Shown in pieces: positions 1 through 7,316 of a DNA stretch of 21,465 nt. The translations under genes were made by a program, and so were the position numbers. Every line of letters starts with the position of its first letter. Positions within the stretch are counted from its first letter, which is position 1. This stretch comes from Paracoccaceae bacterium (GTDB lineage Bacteria > Pseudomonadota > Alphaproteobacteria > Rhodobacterales > Rhodobacteraceae): positions 1 through 21,465 of the forward strand of contig DAOUQK010000019.1 of the NCBI GenBank assembly GCA_030625695.1, given 5' to 3'. The notes beneath the pieces are model-generated. The model did no database searches. It was not told the origin of the DNA and saw only the letters and a list, made by a program, of their open reading frames with translations.

Positions 1-431
1 GCCGGCATCAGTTCGGGCGTTTCACGGGTGGCATAGCCAAACATGATGCCCTGATCGCCGGCGCCTTCGTCCTTGTTATCGGCCGCATCGACACCTTGGG
101 CGATATGCGCTGATTGTTCATGCAACAGGTTGGTGATCTCAACCGTGTTCCAGTGGAACTTTTCCTGCTCATAGCCAATGTCTTTGATACAGGCGCGGGC
201 GATCTCGTCGATCCGGCCCATATAATCGTGCAGCTTGTCGGGGTCCGACAGGCCGACTTCGCCGCCGATGATCACCCGGTTGGTGGTGGCAAAGGTCTCG
301 GCGGCAACGCGCGCCTCTGGCTCTTCGGCCAGGAAAGCATCGAGAACCGCGTCAGAAATGCGATCGCACAGTTTATCAGGATGCCCCTCAGAAACGGATT
401 CCGAGGTGAAGGTATAGTTATTACGGGCCAT
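1..431 (-). CDS. metK: S-adenosylmethionine synthase, N-terminal part (cut by window edge)
   Basis: Makes S-adenosylmethionine from methionine and ATP in the cytoplasm. The minus-strand frame opens with ATG at 431-429 and stays open to base 1, giving about 143 residues of a protein normally near 390. The N-terminus reads MARNNYTFTSESVSEGHPDK, which carries the family's SEGHPDK nucleotide-binding signature; further on are ETFATTNRVIIGGEV and, near the window edge, GAGDQGIMFGYAT, another MetK hallmark. The start is fixed by GGAG at 441-438, six bases upstream, and this Shine-Dalgarno is part of a SAM/SAH riboswitch, so translation is expected to fall when SAM or SAH accumulates. It follows lnt on the same strand after 86 bases and could be the last gene of the phoH-ybeY-ybeX-lnt run or have its own promoter. 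Identification is very secure; only the C-terminus is unseen. Confidence 0.97.
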   Translation of the reverse strand, partial: MARNNYTFTSESVSEGHPDKLCDRISDAVLDAFLAEEPEARVAAETFATTNRVIIGGEVGLSDPDKLHDYMGRIDEIARACIKDIGYEQEKFHWNTVEITNLLHEQSAHIAQGVDAADNKDEGAGDQGIMFGYATRETPELMP

Positions 432-435
432 GAAA

Positions 436-480
436 TGCTCCAGTTTGTTTATCGCGCCACGTCAGGAAGCCGTTGTGGCG
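436..480 (-). promoter_or_regulatory. SAM/SAH riboswitch controlling metK translation
   Basis: On the minus strand a 6-bp stem CGCCAC (480-475) / GTGGCG (460-455) encloses the 14-base loop AACGGCTTCCTGAC. After a short A-rich linker comes TGGAGCA (442-436), which holds the metK Shine-Dalgarno. The stem, the ACGGCUUCCUG loop and the trailing UGGAGCA match the consensus I remember for the SAM/SAH class. Loop bases UUCC can pair with GGAG to form the pseudoknot that hides the ribosome site. Known family behaviour: ligand binding stabilises the pseudoknot and lowers translation of metK. Both the sequence match and the position are as expected. Confidence 0.93.
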
Positions 481-517
481 GTTGCTCTGCCCCCGCTACG
501 CGTTTGGTGCGTGCGCG

Positions 518-2047
518 TCAAATGCTATTGCGCTGAATACCGCGCGATTGCAGCCCAAACAGGCCAATCCCCGCGATAAGTAGCAAAACAATCACAGGGG
601 TGTCGCCGGTGTGAGCATAAAGGGTGGGGTCGCGGGGGGATGGCAGAATGGCATCGACAAACCCGGCCTCGCCCAGTGGGATATCTGCCGTGATTCGCCC
701 CCAGGGGTCGATCATGGCCGATACGCCGGTGTTGGCGACGCGGATCATTGGCAGGCCTTGTTCTATGGCGCGCATGCGCGCCTGTGCGAGATGCTGGTAG
801 GGACCAGAATTTGTGCCGAACCAGGCGTCGTTGGTGATTTGCAAAAGATAGTCGGGGCGTTGATTTGCGCCGCCCACATCCTGTGGAAACACCACTTCGT
901 AGCAGATCAGCGGCAAGGCTTTGCCGATGCCACCGATGTTCAGAATCTGTGGTCCCGGTCCTGCGGAAAACCCGGCCCCGGCTTGTGCTGCCAGCCCGTG
1001 AATTCCGAACTGTGCGGCAAGATCGCCAAAGGGCACGTATTCGCCGAATGGCACCAGATGGTGTTTGTCATAGCGGTCAGCGACTTGGCCTTTATCGTCC
1101 AGGTAAACCAACGAATTGTAATATCGTGTGCCTTGCCTGTTCTGGACGCCCAATACGACAGGTATTCCATCAGCGGCCTTTGTTATGGTTGCAAAGCTTG
1201 CGCTGGCGTCTTCCAGCAAGACCGGAATCGCGGTTTCGGGCCAGACGATCAGGTCGGGACGGGGTCCGGTGTCACTGTCGGCGTTGGTGTAAGCGATCTG
1301 GCGATCAAAAAACCCCCAGGAAAAATCGGGATGCCATTTCTGGTGCTGTGGCGCGTTGGGCTGGATCAGGCGGATGGTTTTTGTGGTCAGGGGGGGTGTC
1401 ATGGGGCGGAATTGGCCAAGTGTGACGCTGAAAATGACCAAACCCAGCGCCGGTAGTGTCGTGATGAATATTGTTCGAACTCTACCCGGTTGGCTTAGCG
1501 CCCAACCGGGTAGGAGTGTTGCCATCAGGGTGGACAATGCCAGTCCGTGCGGGCCAATCCACGCAAGCAGCAAGGCAGTATCGGTGCCGGGCCAGATCTG
1601 GGCCAGGGCTGCCCAGGGGAACCCCGTGAACAGGTAGGCGCGGCCAAATTCAACCAGGGACCATATCAGGATCAGGGCCAGTATTCGGGTCAGGCTGGAT
1701 TGGCCAAAGCGATGTGCCACACCAAACGCCAATGCCCAGAATGCGCCACCACCTGTGGCCATCAAAAGTAATGCAAACGGGGCCATCCAGCCGTAGCGGG
1801 CGATATCCACCAAAAACGGCTCGACGATCCATATTAGCCCGTGACCAAACCAGCCAATCCCCAGTGCCCAGCCGATAAGCGCCGCTTGGCGCGCAGAGGG
1901 TATGTTCGCCAGAAGCATCGGTAGCCCCAGCAAGGCCAGAAGTGTCAATGGCCAGATGCCCCAGGGTGCCAGCCCGAAAGCTGCGATAGCACCCAGTGCA
2001 ACCGTGAAAAGCAGGCGGGCCAAAGTTGGCCAGCGGCCTATTCTCAT
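518..2047 (-). CDS. lnt: Apolipoprotein N-acyltransferase
   Basis: Adds the third acyl chain to the N-terminal cysteine of lipoproteins at the periplasmic face of the inner membrane. The 509-residue length is normal. Residues 1-215 hold about six to eight hydrophobic helices; residues 220-480 form the nitrilase-like domain. The expected Glu-Lys-Cys triad is visible: E271 in VWPETAIP, K328 in RYDKHHLVPFGEYVPF and C382 in LICYEVVFP. A final hydrophobic helix lies near 485-500 (TPVIVLLLIAGIGLFGL). The start ATG (2047-2045) overlaps the ybeX stop in an ATGA tetranucleotide, so the two are translationally coupled. Next comes metK. The order ybeX-lnt is conserved widely in proteobacteria. Confidence 0.96.
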   Translation of the reverse strand: MRIGRWPTLARLLFTVALGAIAAFGLAPWGIWPLTLLALLGLPMLLANIPSARQAALIGWALGIGWFGHGLIWIVEPFLVDIARYGWMAPFALLLMATGGGAFWALAFGVAHRFGQSSLTRILALILIWSLVEFGRAYLFTGFPWAALAQIWPGTDTALLLAWIGPHGLALSTLMATLLPGWALSQPGRVRTIFITTLPALGLVIFSVTLGQFRPMTPPLTTKTIRLIQPNAPQHQKWHPDFSWGFFDRQIAYTNADSDTGPRPDLIVWPETAIPVLLEDASASFATITKAADGIPVVLGVQNRQGTRYYNSLVYLDDKGQVADRYDKHHLVPFGEYVPFGDLAAQFGIHGLAAQAGAGFSAGPGPQILNIGGIGKALPLICYEVVFPQDVGGANQRPDYLLQITNDAWFGTNSGPYQHLAQARMRAIEQGLPMIRVANTGVSAMIDPWGRITADIPLGEAGFVDAILPSPRDPTLYAHTGDTPVIVLLLIAGIGLFGLQSRGIQRNSI

Positions 2048-2982
2048 CCCAAAGTTTCCGGCAGGCGGACCCGCAGGCGTTTGATCCGGCGCGGGTCGGC
2101 ATCAATCACTTCAAATTCGGGGCCATCGGGGTGGATAACCACTTCGCCACGCGCCGGAACCCGGCCCGAGAGCATCGAGACAAGGCCACCAAGGGTGTCA
2201 ATCTCTTCTTCGTCCACGTCTTCGTGGCGTGTCAGAGACATGCCTATTTCAGCCTCGAATTCGTCCAGCGGGGTTTTGGCCAAGGCCAGATAGCAGCCGG
2301 GTTTTTCCTTGACCCAAGGTTTGTCTTCGCCGGTGTCGTGTTCATCTTCAATTTCGCCGACCACCTGTTCGATCAGGTCTTCGATGGTGGCCAGACCATC
2401 AACGCCGCCATATTCGTCGATCACCAACGCCATATGGCGCCGTTCAGTCTGCATTTTGGCCAGCAACACACCAATCGGCATGGATGGAGGGACAAACAGC
2501 AGAGGGCGCAGGATTTGTGTCAGGTCGAACTTTGCCTTGCTGTTGAAGCCATGCTTCAGAGCGAAATCCTTGAGGTGGACAAAGCCAAGCGGGGTATCAG
2601 GGGTGCCGTCATAGACCGGGATGCGGGTCAGCCCGCTGTCACGGAATACCTGAACCAGTTCTTTCTTGGTGGTGGTGTTGGGCAGGGCGACAACATCGGC
2701 CATGGGGATTGCCACGTCTTCCACCCGCATCCGGGCAAGGTTGATCATCCCGTGGGCTGGTGTGGTTGGTAAAGCTGCGTGGCCATTAGCATGCGGCTTG
2801 CCGGAACTGTCCGAAGGGGACAGGGCATCGACGAGTCGTCCGAAAAAACCGGGCCGGTGGTCAGAGTGATTGTTGTTGTGCCGGGCGTTGCTGTCGGGAG
2901 AGGTATCTGTCCCGTCCAATTTTGTGTCGCCTTGGGGCAGCGCGCGTTGCGCTGCGTTAGAATCGCCGTCTATGTCGCCCAT
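2044..2982 (-). CDS. ybeX: CBS-pair protein of the CorC/YbeX (HlyC) family
   Basis: Cytoplasmic protein of the CorC family, linked in other bacteria to Mg/Co efflux and to ribosome homeostasis; its exact role here is inferred. The 312 residues lack the DUF21 membrane domain of longer relatives. Residues 1-75 are polar, His/Asn/Ser-rich and probably disordered. The CBS pair spans about 85-210 (MRVEDVAIPMADVVAL; MALVIDEYGGVDGLATIEDL). A transporter-associated domain follows at about 228-310 (VDEEEIDTLGGLV). The ATG at 2982 has AGGAA six to seven bases upstream. It ends in an ATGA overlap with lnt and begins 39 bases after ybeY. The symbol corC is also used for this family. Confidence 0.92.
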   Translation of the reverse strand: MGDIDGDSNAAQRALPQGDTKLDGTDTSPDSNARHNNNHSDHRPGFFGRLVDALSPSDSSGKPHANGHAALPTTPAHGMINLARMRVEDVAIPMADVVALPNTTTKKELVQVFRDSGLTRIPVYDGTPDTPLGFVHLKDFALKHGFNSKAKFDLTQILRPLLFVPPSMPIGVLLAKMQTERRHMALVIDEYGGVDGLATIEDLIEQVVGEIEDEHDTGEDKPWVKEKPGCYLALAKTPLDEFEAEIGMSLTRHEDVDEEEIDTLGGLVSMLSGRVPARGEVVIHPDGPEFEVIDADPRRIKRLRVRLPETLG

Positions 2983-3021
2983 TGTTCCTGTTCCGAAAAG
3001 GCCGAATTGGCCCGTATGTCC

Positions 3022-3516
3022 CTAATATGGGTTACTGATACCCAGTTTGCCAAGTATTTCGACCTCATTTTTCATCATCAAAGTGGCATCGGGGTCACGG
3101 ATATGGTCATACCCCAGCAGATGCAGCACTGCGTGAACCAGTAAATGGGTGACATGATCGGTCATTTGTTTGCCCGCGTGGTGCGCCTCGCGATGGCAGG
3201 TCTCCCAGGCGATTGCGATATCGCCAAGGGGCATGTCACCCGTAATGTCCGGTTTGGGCGGATCGGGACGCGCACCGGGGGCGAGTGGCATCAGATCGTT
3301 TGCGGGCCAGCTCAGGACGTTTGTGGCGCTTGGTTTGTCGCGGAAATCGGTGTTCAGTTGGGTGATCTTGGCGTCGTTGCAGGCAAGCACGCTTATTTCC
3401 GCATTTGTCGCATCCAGGCCTAGGTGAGCGAGGCAGGCGTCGAGGACCGAATTGGAAATTTGTTCCAGGTCCAGCGTGGACCAGCGGGGGTCTTCTATGA
3501 TAAGGTCGATGATCAT
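3022..3516 (-). CDS. ybeY: Endoribonuclease/rRNA maturation factor YbeY
   Basis: Zinc-dependent RNase acting in 16S rRNA 3' end maturation and ribosome quality control. The 164-residue protein carries the family motif HX3HX5H: H128, H132 and H138 in HAVLHLLGYDH. Upstream blocks TDFRDKPSATNVLSWP and MPLGDIAIAWE are also typical. No clear Shine-Dalgarno precedes the ATG at 3516. The leader instead holds the octamer palindrome TGACGTCA and a GC-rich hairpin ending 12 bases from the start. It lies between phoH (72 bases upstream) and ybeX (39 bases downstream), the usual neighbourhood. Confidence 0.95.
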   Translation of the reverse strand: MIIDLIIEDPRWSTLDLEQISNSVLDACLAHLGLDATNAEISVLACNDAKITQLNTDFRDKPSATNVLSWPANDLMPLAPGARPDPPKPDITGDMPLGDIAIAWETCHREAHHAGKQMTDHVTHLLVHAVLHLLGYDHIRDPDATLMMKNEVEILGKLGISNPY

Positions 3517-3528
3517 GTTTTGACGTCA

Positions 3529-3580
3529 GTGTGGGGGCCAGCCCCCACACCCCCGGGATATTTGAGGGCCAAAGATGAGG
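3529..3580. repeat. GC-rich palindrome plus CCCCGGGATATTTG tail; candidate dispersed intergenic element
   Basis: GTGTGGGGGC (3529-3538) and GCCCCCACAC (3541-3550) are perfect inverted arms around CA, giving a very stable hairpin. The tail CCCCGGGATATTTGAGGGCC and AAAGATGAGG follows on the plus strand. From memory, similar blocks (GGGGGC hairpin, then CCCCGGGATATTT-GGCCA-ATGA) recur between genes in Rhodobacteraceae, so this is probably one copy of a dispersed element. Only one copy is present in this window. It lies between phoH and ybeY and could attenuate or process their transcript. Confidence 0.5.
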
Positions 3581-3588
3581 GGTGGCGG

Positions 3589-4590
3589 TTATAGAGTTGT
3601 GTCGGCCTCATAAGCTTCGATGATGGCGGCGACAAGGGGGTGGCGGACCACGTCCTTGGAGGTGAAGTAGGAGAAGCTTATTTTTGGAATGGTGGTGAGC
3701 AGACGTTCGGCGTCGGCGAGGCCGGATGGCATGCCACGGGGCAGGTCGATTTGGGTGCGGTCGCCGGTGATCACCATGCGGGAACCCTGGCCGAGCCGGG
3801 TCAGGAACATTTTCATTTGCAGGGCGGTGGCGTTTTGCGCCTCGTCTAGGACGACAAAGGCGTTTGACAGGGTGCGTCCACGCATGAAAGCGAGGGGGGC
3901 GATTTCGATGCTTTTCTCTTCGAACAGCTTGGCCAGTTGCTTGCTGGGCAGGAAATCGTCCAGCGCATCGTAAAGCGGTTGCATATAGGGGTCGACCTTG
4001 TCCTTCATGTCGCCGGGCAGAAAGCCGAGCCGCTCTCCGGCTTCGACCGCTGGGCGGGACAGGATGATTTTGTCGACCTGGCCGTTGAGGAACATGGACA
4101 CGCCCACGGCCACGGCCAGATAGGTTTTGCCGGTGCCGGCCGGGCCGATGCCAAAGCTTAGTTCGTTGTTGAACAGGGCGTGGACATAAGCCTTTTGGGC
4201 TTCGGTGCGCGGTTCAACCAGTTTCTTGCGGGTTTTGATCTCGACCTTGGCGCCTTTGAACATTTCCATCTGGGGGCTGGCGTCGTGCTTTGGCCCACCC
4301 ATGCGTAATTCGCGGTCGATGTCACCGCTTTCGAGATCACGCCCAGCCTCTAAGCGGGTGTAAAGTGCTTGTAACACCTCGGTGGTCTGATCCTGTGCAG
4401 ATTTGTCGCCCATGATCGCCAGTTGGTTGCCGCGCCGGACAATCTGAACGCCGGTTTTCTGTTCGATGTCGGCCAGGTTACGGTCATATTCGCCGCAGAG
4501 GTCAATCAACAGGCGATTGTCGGGAAATTCGATCAGCACCTCTTCGTGTGCGGTGTCTGTGTTGGATGGGGGCAGCGCGCTTATGGCCAA
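3589..4590 (-). CDS. phoH: PhoH-family ATPase (YbeZ-like)
   Basis: Cytoplasmic P-loop ATPase thought to work with YbeY in RNA metabolism. A short KH-like N-terminal region covers about 15-75. The PhoH ATPase domain runs from about 125 to 333, with Walker A GIGPAGTGKT (147-156) and Walker B FVVLDEAQN (245-253). The start chosen is TTG at 4590, because AGGAG (4601-4597) sits six bases upstream and the protein then begins MAISALPPSN, as I remember for relatives. The frame also runs back to another TTG at 4653 with no good ribosome site; that longer form (354 residues) is less likely. First gene of the phoH-ybeY-ybeX-lnt run, beginning downstream of a terminator that isolates it from the lipoprotein gene. 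Confidence 0.94.
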   Translation of the reverse strand: MAISALPPSNTDTAHEEVLIEFPDNRLLIDLCGEYDRNLADIEQKTGVQIVRRGNQLAIMGDKSAQDQTTEVLQALYTRLEAGRDLESGDIDRELRMGGPKHDASPQMEMFKGAKVEIKTRKKLVEPRTEAQKAYVHALFNNELSFGIGPAGTGKTYLAVAVGVSMFLNGQVDKIILSRPAVEAGERLGFLPGDMKDKVDPYMQPLYDALDDFLPSKQLAKLFEEKSIEIAPLAFMRGRTLSNAFVVLDEAQNATALQMKMFLTRLGQGSRMVITGDRTQIDLPRGMPSGLADAERLLTTIPKISFSYFTSKDVVRHPLVAAIIEAYEADTTL

Positions 4591-4675
4591 TCGACTCTCC
4601 TGTTTCCGGCGGTTTGATCCTGTGACCGTGCCAAGAACCGGCCTTGCGTGCAAGCCGTTTCAGACGATTTCCCAT

Positions 4676-4707
4676 CAAAAAGGCCACCCGGGAAACCGGG
4701 TGGCCTT
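4676..4707 (-). terminator. Rho-independent terminator of the ompA-like/lipoprotein unit
   Basis: Read on the minus strand, AAGGCCACCCGG (4707-4696) pairs perfectly with CCGGGTGGCCTT (4691-4680) across a four-base loop and runs into TTTTT (4680-4676). A 12-bp GC-rich stem followed directly by U residues is a textbook intrinsic terminator. It lies 33 bases after the lipoprotein stop and separates that unit from phoH. Confidence 0.9.
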
Positions 4708-4740
4708 AAGCCGAAGTATCGGCAATATTTCACGATAGCG

Positions 4741-5034
4741 TTAAATCGGGTCAGAGACCCTTGTGCCCTTCTTGAACGGCCCTGTTGCCACGCCGGGAGG
4801 GGCTGCACCGGAACAGACAGGTTTGCCATTGGGGTCCAGTCGCGCTGACAAATACCCTTCGAAGCCGTCGTCGATGATCCAGTGATCACACCCCGTTGGG
4901 TCAACCCAGATGCCAGCCTTCAGCGTGCTGAGGTCCTTGGCGTCAAAGAAACGGTCGACTGTTTTGTCGACCTTTTCACAGGCGGCCAAACCGCCGACAA
5001 CGGCCAGAAGAACGATACCTTTGAAAATTCTCAT
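4741..5034 (-). CDS. Small lipoprotein with paired-cysteine WVDP module
   Basis: Predicted lipoprotein of 97 residues. The signal peptide MRIFKGIVLLAVVGGLAAC ends in a clear lipobox (LAAC, C19), so the mature protein should be lipidated and anchored in the envelope. Residues 42-74 form a compact module IWVDPTGCDHW...DDGFEGY...GKPVC, with C49 and C74 as a probable disulfide. The same module, with identical cysteine spacing, occurs in the OmpA-like protein encoded just upstream. The ATG at 5034 has AAAGGAA upstream and lies 12 bases after the ompA-like stop, so the genes are cotranscribed. A terminator follows. The biochemical role is unknown; binding to, or pairing with, the OmpA-like partner is an inference. 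Confidence 0.85.
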   Translation of the reverse strand: MRIFKGIVLLAVVGGLAACEKVDKTVDRFFDAKDLSTLKAGIWVDPTGCDHWIIDDGFEGYLSARLDPNGKPVCSGAAPPGVATGPFKKGTRVSDPI

Positions 5035-5046
5035 GTGTCGTTCCTT

Positions 5047-5625
5047 TCAGTTCACACAGATGATTTCGACGCGACGATTTTGCGCCATGTTGGCCGGGCT
5101 TGTATTGGCCACCCGCGGTTGGCGTTCGCCATAGCCGCGGATTTCCACCACGTTTGCCCCGACGCTACGTGCCTCGCGGGCAACCGCGTTGGCGCGGTTG
5201 TTGGACAGGCGGATGTTATAGGCGTCCGATGCGCGCGAGTCAGTGTGGCCTGTGATGATGTAGCCGCGTGCGCCGGTTGACGAAAAGAAATTGCGCAGGG
5301 TTTGACGACCTGAACTGCTGATACTGTACTTGTCAGTGGCAAAAAACTGGTCGGTTGGCATCACGCCGCACAGGGTGCCGCGTCGGCAGACCGGCCTTCC
5401 GTCACGAGTGACGTGCGGCGTCATATAACCTTCGGCACCATCATCCATGACCCAGTGTTCGCAGCCATCCGGGTCAACCCAGATGGTAGGCACATAGCGT
5501 TCTCCGACGACAGTGGTTGTGCCGCCGGACTGCGCCGATACCGGAACCGGGGCCATTGAAACCCCAAGCAATGCGACAATGGCAGCAAGCGCTGGCAGGA
5601 CGCCTTTGAATCTGAACTCAATCAC
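5047..5625 (-). CDS. OmpA-family envelope protein with N-terminal paired-cysteine module
   Basis: Probable periplasmic or outer-membrane-associated protein that grips peptidoglycan through a C-terminal OmpA domain. The start chosen is GTG at 5625-5623, with AAGGGG nine bases upstream; it gives 192 residues beginning with a clean signal peptide (FRFKGVLPALAAIVALLG...VSA, cut near 31). A TTG at 5697 would add 24 implausible residues. Residues 48-80 repeat the IWVDPDGCEHW...DDGAEGY...GRPVC module seen in the downstream lipoprotein (C55, C80). Residues 97-192 are the OmpA domain: GHTDS with D129, NIRLSNNRANAV and AQNRRVEI with R184/R185, the residues that contact diaminopimelate in this family. 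There is no beta-barrel domain. A good promoter lies at 5715-5743. Confidence 0.9.
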   Translation of the reverse strand: MIEFRFKGVLPALAAIVALLGVSMAPVPVSAQSGGTTTVVGERYVPTIWVDPDGCEHWVMDDGAEGYMTPHVTRDGRPVCRRGTLCGVMPTDQFFATDKYSISSSGRQTLRNFFSSTGARGYIITGHTDSRASDAYNIRLSNNRANAVAREARSVGANVVEIRGYGERQPRVANTSPANMAQNRRVEIICVN

Positions 5626-5714
5626 TGCGGATTTCCCCTTTACCTTACTCAACTCAATTATCGGGCACCAATGTGCAAAACACCCAGGGCCTTTCAATCT
5701 TGATACAACAAGTT

Positions 5715-5743
5715 TAGATAAAACCCGAGATATTGTGAAGCAA
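5715..5743 (-). promoter_or_regulatory. Candidate sigma-70 promoter for the OmpA-like/lipoprotein unit
   Basis: On the minus strand TTGCTT (5743-5738) and TATCTA (5720-5715) are separated by exactly 17 bases. Transcription would begin near 5708, leaving an untranslated leader of about 80 bases before the GTG at 5625. The surrounding AT-rich context supports a promoter; there is no experimental support. Confidence 0.5.
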
Positions 5744-5754
5744 AAACACTATAT

Positions 5755-5786
5755 ATTGTGGTCTATTTATAAATAGTCACCACAAT
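5755..5786. promoter_or_regulatory. AT-rich palindrome between miaB and the OmpA-like gene
   Basis: ATTGTGGT (5755-5762) pairs with ACCACAAT (5779-5786), enclosing the perfect 14-base palindrome CTATTTATAAATAG (5763-5776), with only TC unpaired. On the minus strand a T-run (TGTTTTTG) follows after eight bases, so it could end the miaB transcript. Its centre is also about 60 bases upstream of the predicted ompA-like start point, where an activator or repressor site could lie. Both readings are inferences. Confidence 0.5.
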
Positions 5787-5803
5787 AAACGGTGATTGTC
5801 CAC

Positions 5804-5846
5804 ATTTAGGCATCAATAGCAGTGTTCCGCCGAATCGTGCCTAAAT
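5804..5846. repeat. Perfect 9-bp inverted repeat just downstream of miaB
   Basis: ATTTAGGCA (5804-5812) and TGCCTAAAT (5838-5846) are exact inverted copies with 25 bases between them. The outer edge is 9 bases after the miaB stop codon. In the miaB transcript it forms a 3' stem-loop that may stabilise or end the message, but no U-tract follows directly. Confidence 0.4.
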
Positions 5847-5855
5847 TCTTGCCCG

Positions 5856-7190
5856 TTAGCCAACCCATTCGCCAGCCAGAGAATTTGTTCCCGAAGACAG
5901 GATTCGAACCCGGGATATTGTACCGATTTCAGCATTGGAATGGTTAACGTGAACCGCGTGCAGATGGTCCGATTTTCCGACCATTTGACCGGGATCGCGA
6001 CCGGGCCGCTCGAACAAAACGCCAACTTCGCGCCCGATCATGGCATTCTGTGTCGCTTGCTGTTGTTGGGTAAGCAGGGCCTGCAAACGCTGCAAACGCT
6101 CCGAGGCGACGTCAGGCGACACCTGTGCGCGCTCGGCTGCCGGGGTGCCGGGACGGGTGGAATATTTGAAGGAATAGGCGGTGCCGTAATGCACCTCTTC
6201 GATCAAATCCATTGTCGCCTGAAAATCCGCATCCGTCTCTTCCGGGAAACCGGTGATGAAATCGCCCGATATCAGAATGTCGGGACGGGCGGCGCGAATT
6301 TGTTCGATGACGGACAGATAGCTTTCGGCGGTGTGGTTGCGGTTCATCCGTTTCAATATCCGGTTGCTTCCGGATTGCACCGGCAAATGCAGGTAAGGCA
6401 TCAGTTTTGTACATTCCCCGTGCGCGGCAATCAGATCGTCACTCATGTCGTTGGGGTGCGAAGTGGTGTAACGGATGCGTTCCAGCCCATCGACTTTGTC
6501 CAGGCCCCGGATCAGTTGTGCCAGCGACCAGTCTGCGTCCGGTCCAGCTCCGTGATAAGCGTTTACATTCTGACCCAGCAACGTGATCTCGCGCACGCCG
6601 CGTTCCACCAGATTGCGGGCTTCTTCCAGAATGCGCGCCACCGGGCGACTGACTTCGACGCCTCTGGTGTAAGGCACGACACAAAAGGCGCAGAATTTAT
6701 CACAGCCTTCCTGAACGGTCAGGAAGGCGGTTGGTCCGCGCGGGGTTTTGGGCCGGGATTTCAGGACTTCGAATTTGTCTTCGTCGGGGAAATCTGTGTC
6801 CAGCGCCTTTTCGCCGGCCTGCACTTTGGCCTCAAGCTCGGGCAGGCGGTGGTATGATTGCGGGCCGACTACCAGATCGACCATTGGCTGACGGTGCATA
6901 ATCTCGACCCCTTCGGCCTGAGCTACGCAGCCTGCCACGCCGATTTTCAGGTCTGGCTTGGCCAGCTTCAGTTTTTTCATCCGGCCAAGTTCGGAATAAA
7001 TTTTTTCCGCCGCCTTTTCGCGGATATGGCAGGTGTTGAGCAGGATCATATCGGCATCCTCGGCCCGATCCGTTTCAACATAGCCTTGCCCGCCCAGCGC
7101 TTCGGCCATGCGTTCGCTGTCATAGACGTTCATCTGGCAGCCATAAGTTTTGATGAAAAGCTTCTTGGGATCAGGCTTGGGCTCGGGCAC
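5856..7190 (-). CDS. miaB: tRNA-2-methylthio-N6-dimethylallyladenosine synthase
   Basis: Radical-SAM enzyme that methylthiolates N6-isopentenyladenosine at position 37 of tRNAs. The start chosen is GTG at 7190-7188, with AAGGA seven bases upstream, giving 444 residues; an upstream TTG at 7265 would add 25 residues and run into the divergent gene's leader. The N-terminal methylthiotransferase domain shows three cluster cysteines: C18 (KTYGCQMN), C54 (LNTCHIREKA) and C88 (VAGCVAQAEG). The radical-SAM motif CDKFCAFC gives C163, C167 and C170. A TRAM domain closes the protein (about 375-440). miaB often precedes phoH in alphaproteobacteria; here the OmpA-like pair lies between them. Confidence 0.96.
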   Translation of the reverse strand: MPEPKPDPKKLFIKTYGCQMNVYDSERMAEALGGQGYVETDRAEDADMILLNTCHIREKAAEKIYSELGRMKKLKLAKPDLKIGVAGCVAQAEGVEIMHRQPMVDLVVGPQSYHRLPELEAKVQAGEKALDTDFPDEDKFEVLKSRPKTPRGPTAFLTVQEGCDKFCAFCVVPYTRGVEVSRPVARILEEARNLVERGVREITLLGQNVNAYHGAGPDADWSLAQLIRGLDKVDGLERIRYTTSHPNDMSDDLIAAHGECTKLMPYLHLPVQSGSNRILKRMNRNHTAESYLSVIEQIRAARPDILISGDFITGFPEETDADFQATMDLIEEVHYGTAYSFKYSTRPGTPAAERAQVSPDVASERLQRLQALLTQQQQATQNAMIGREVGVLFERPGRDPGQMVGKSDHLHAVHVNHSNAEIGTISRVRILSSGTNSLAGEWVG

Positions 7191-7316
7191 AGTGACATCC
7201 TTACAGGGCTGCGGGTGGGCGGTTTGCCTTAGACCGAATGCACATGGCTTGCAATGCACGCGCAATTAACCGATTCTGCGGCACAATACCATCAAGGCAT
7301 GAACCGGACCGGCTGT

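Noticed and set aside
2026..2772. Plus-strand frame opposite ybeX
   Set aside because: Shadow frame; CBS and transporter-associated domains on the minus strand explain the region.
4710..4723. Small hairpin GCCGA/TCGGC beside the terminator
   Set aside because: Five base pairs with no U-tract; expected by chance in GC-rich DNA.
5880..5935. tRNA-like T-arm (CGGGTTCGAATCC on the minus strand)
   Set aside because: The stem does not close properly (a mismatch and a G-T pair), no acceptor, D or anticodon arms are found at the right distances, and the bases are fully explained as the MiaB C-terminal codons (RVRILSSG).
5940..6857. 305-codon plus-strand frame opposite miaB
   Set aside because: Shadow of miaB, with no recognisable protein and no ribosome site.
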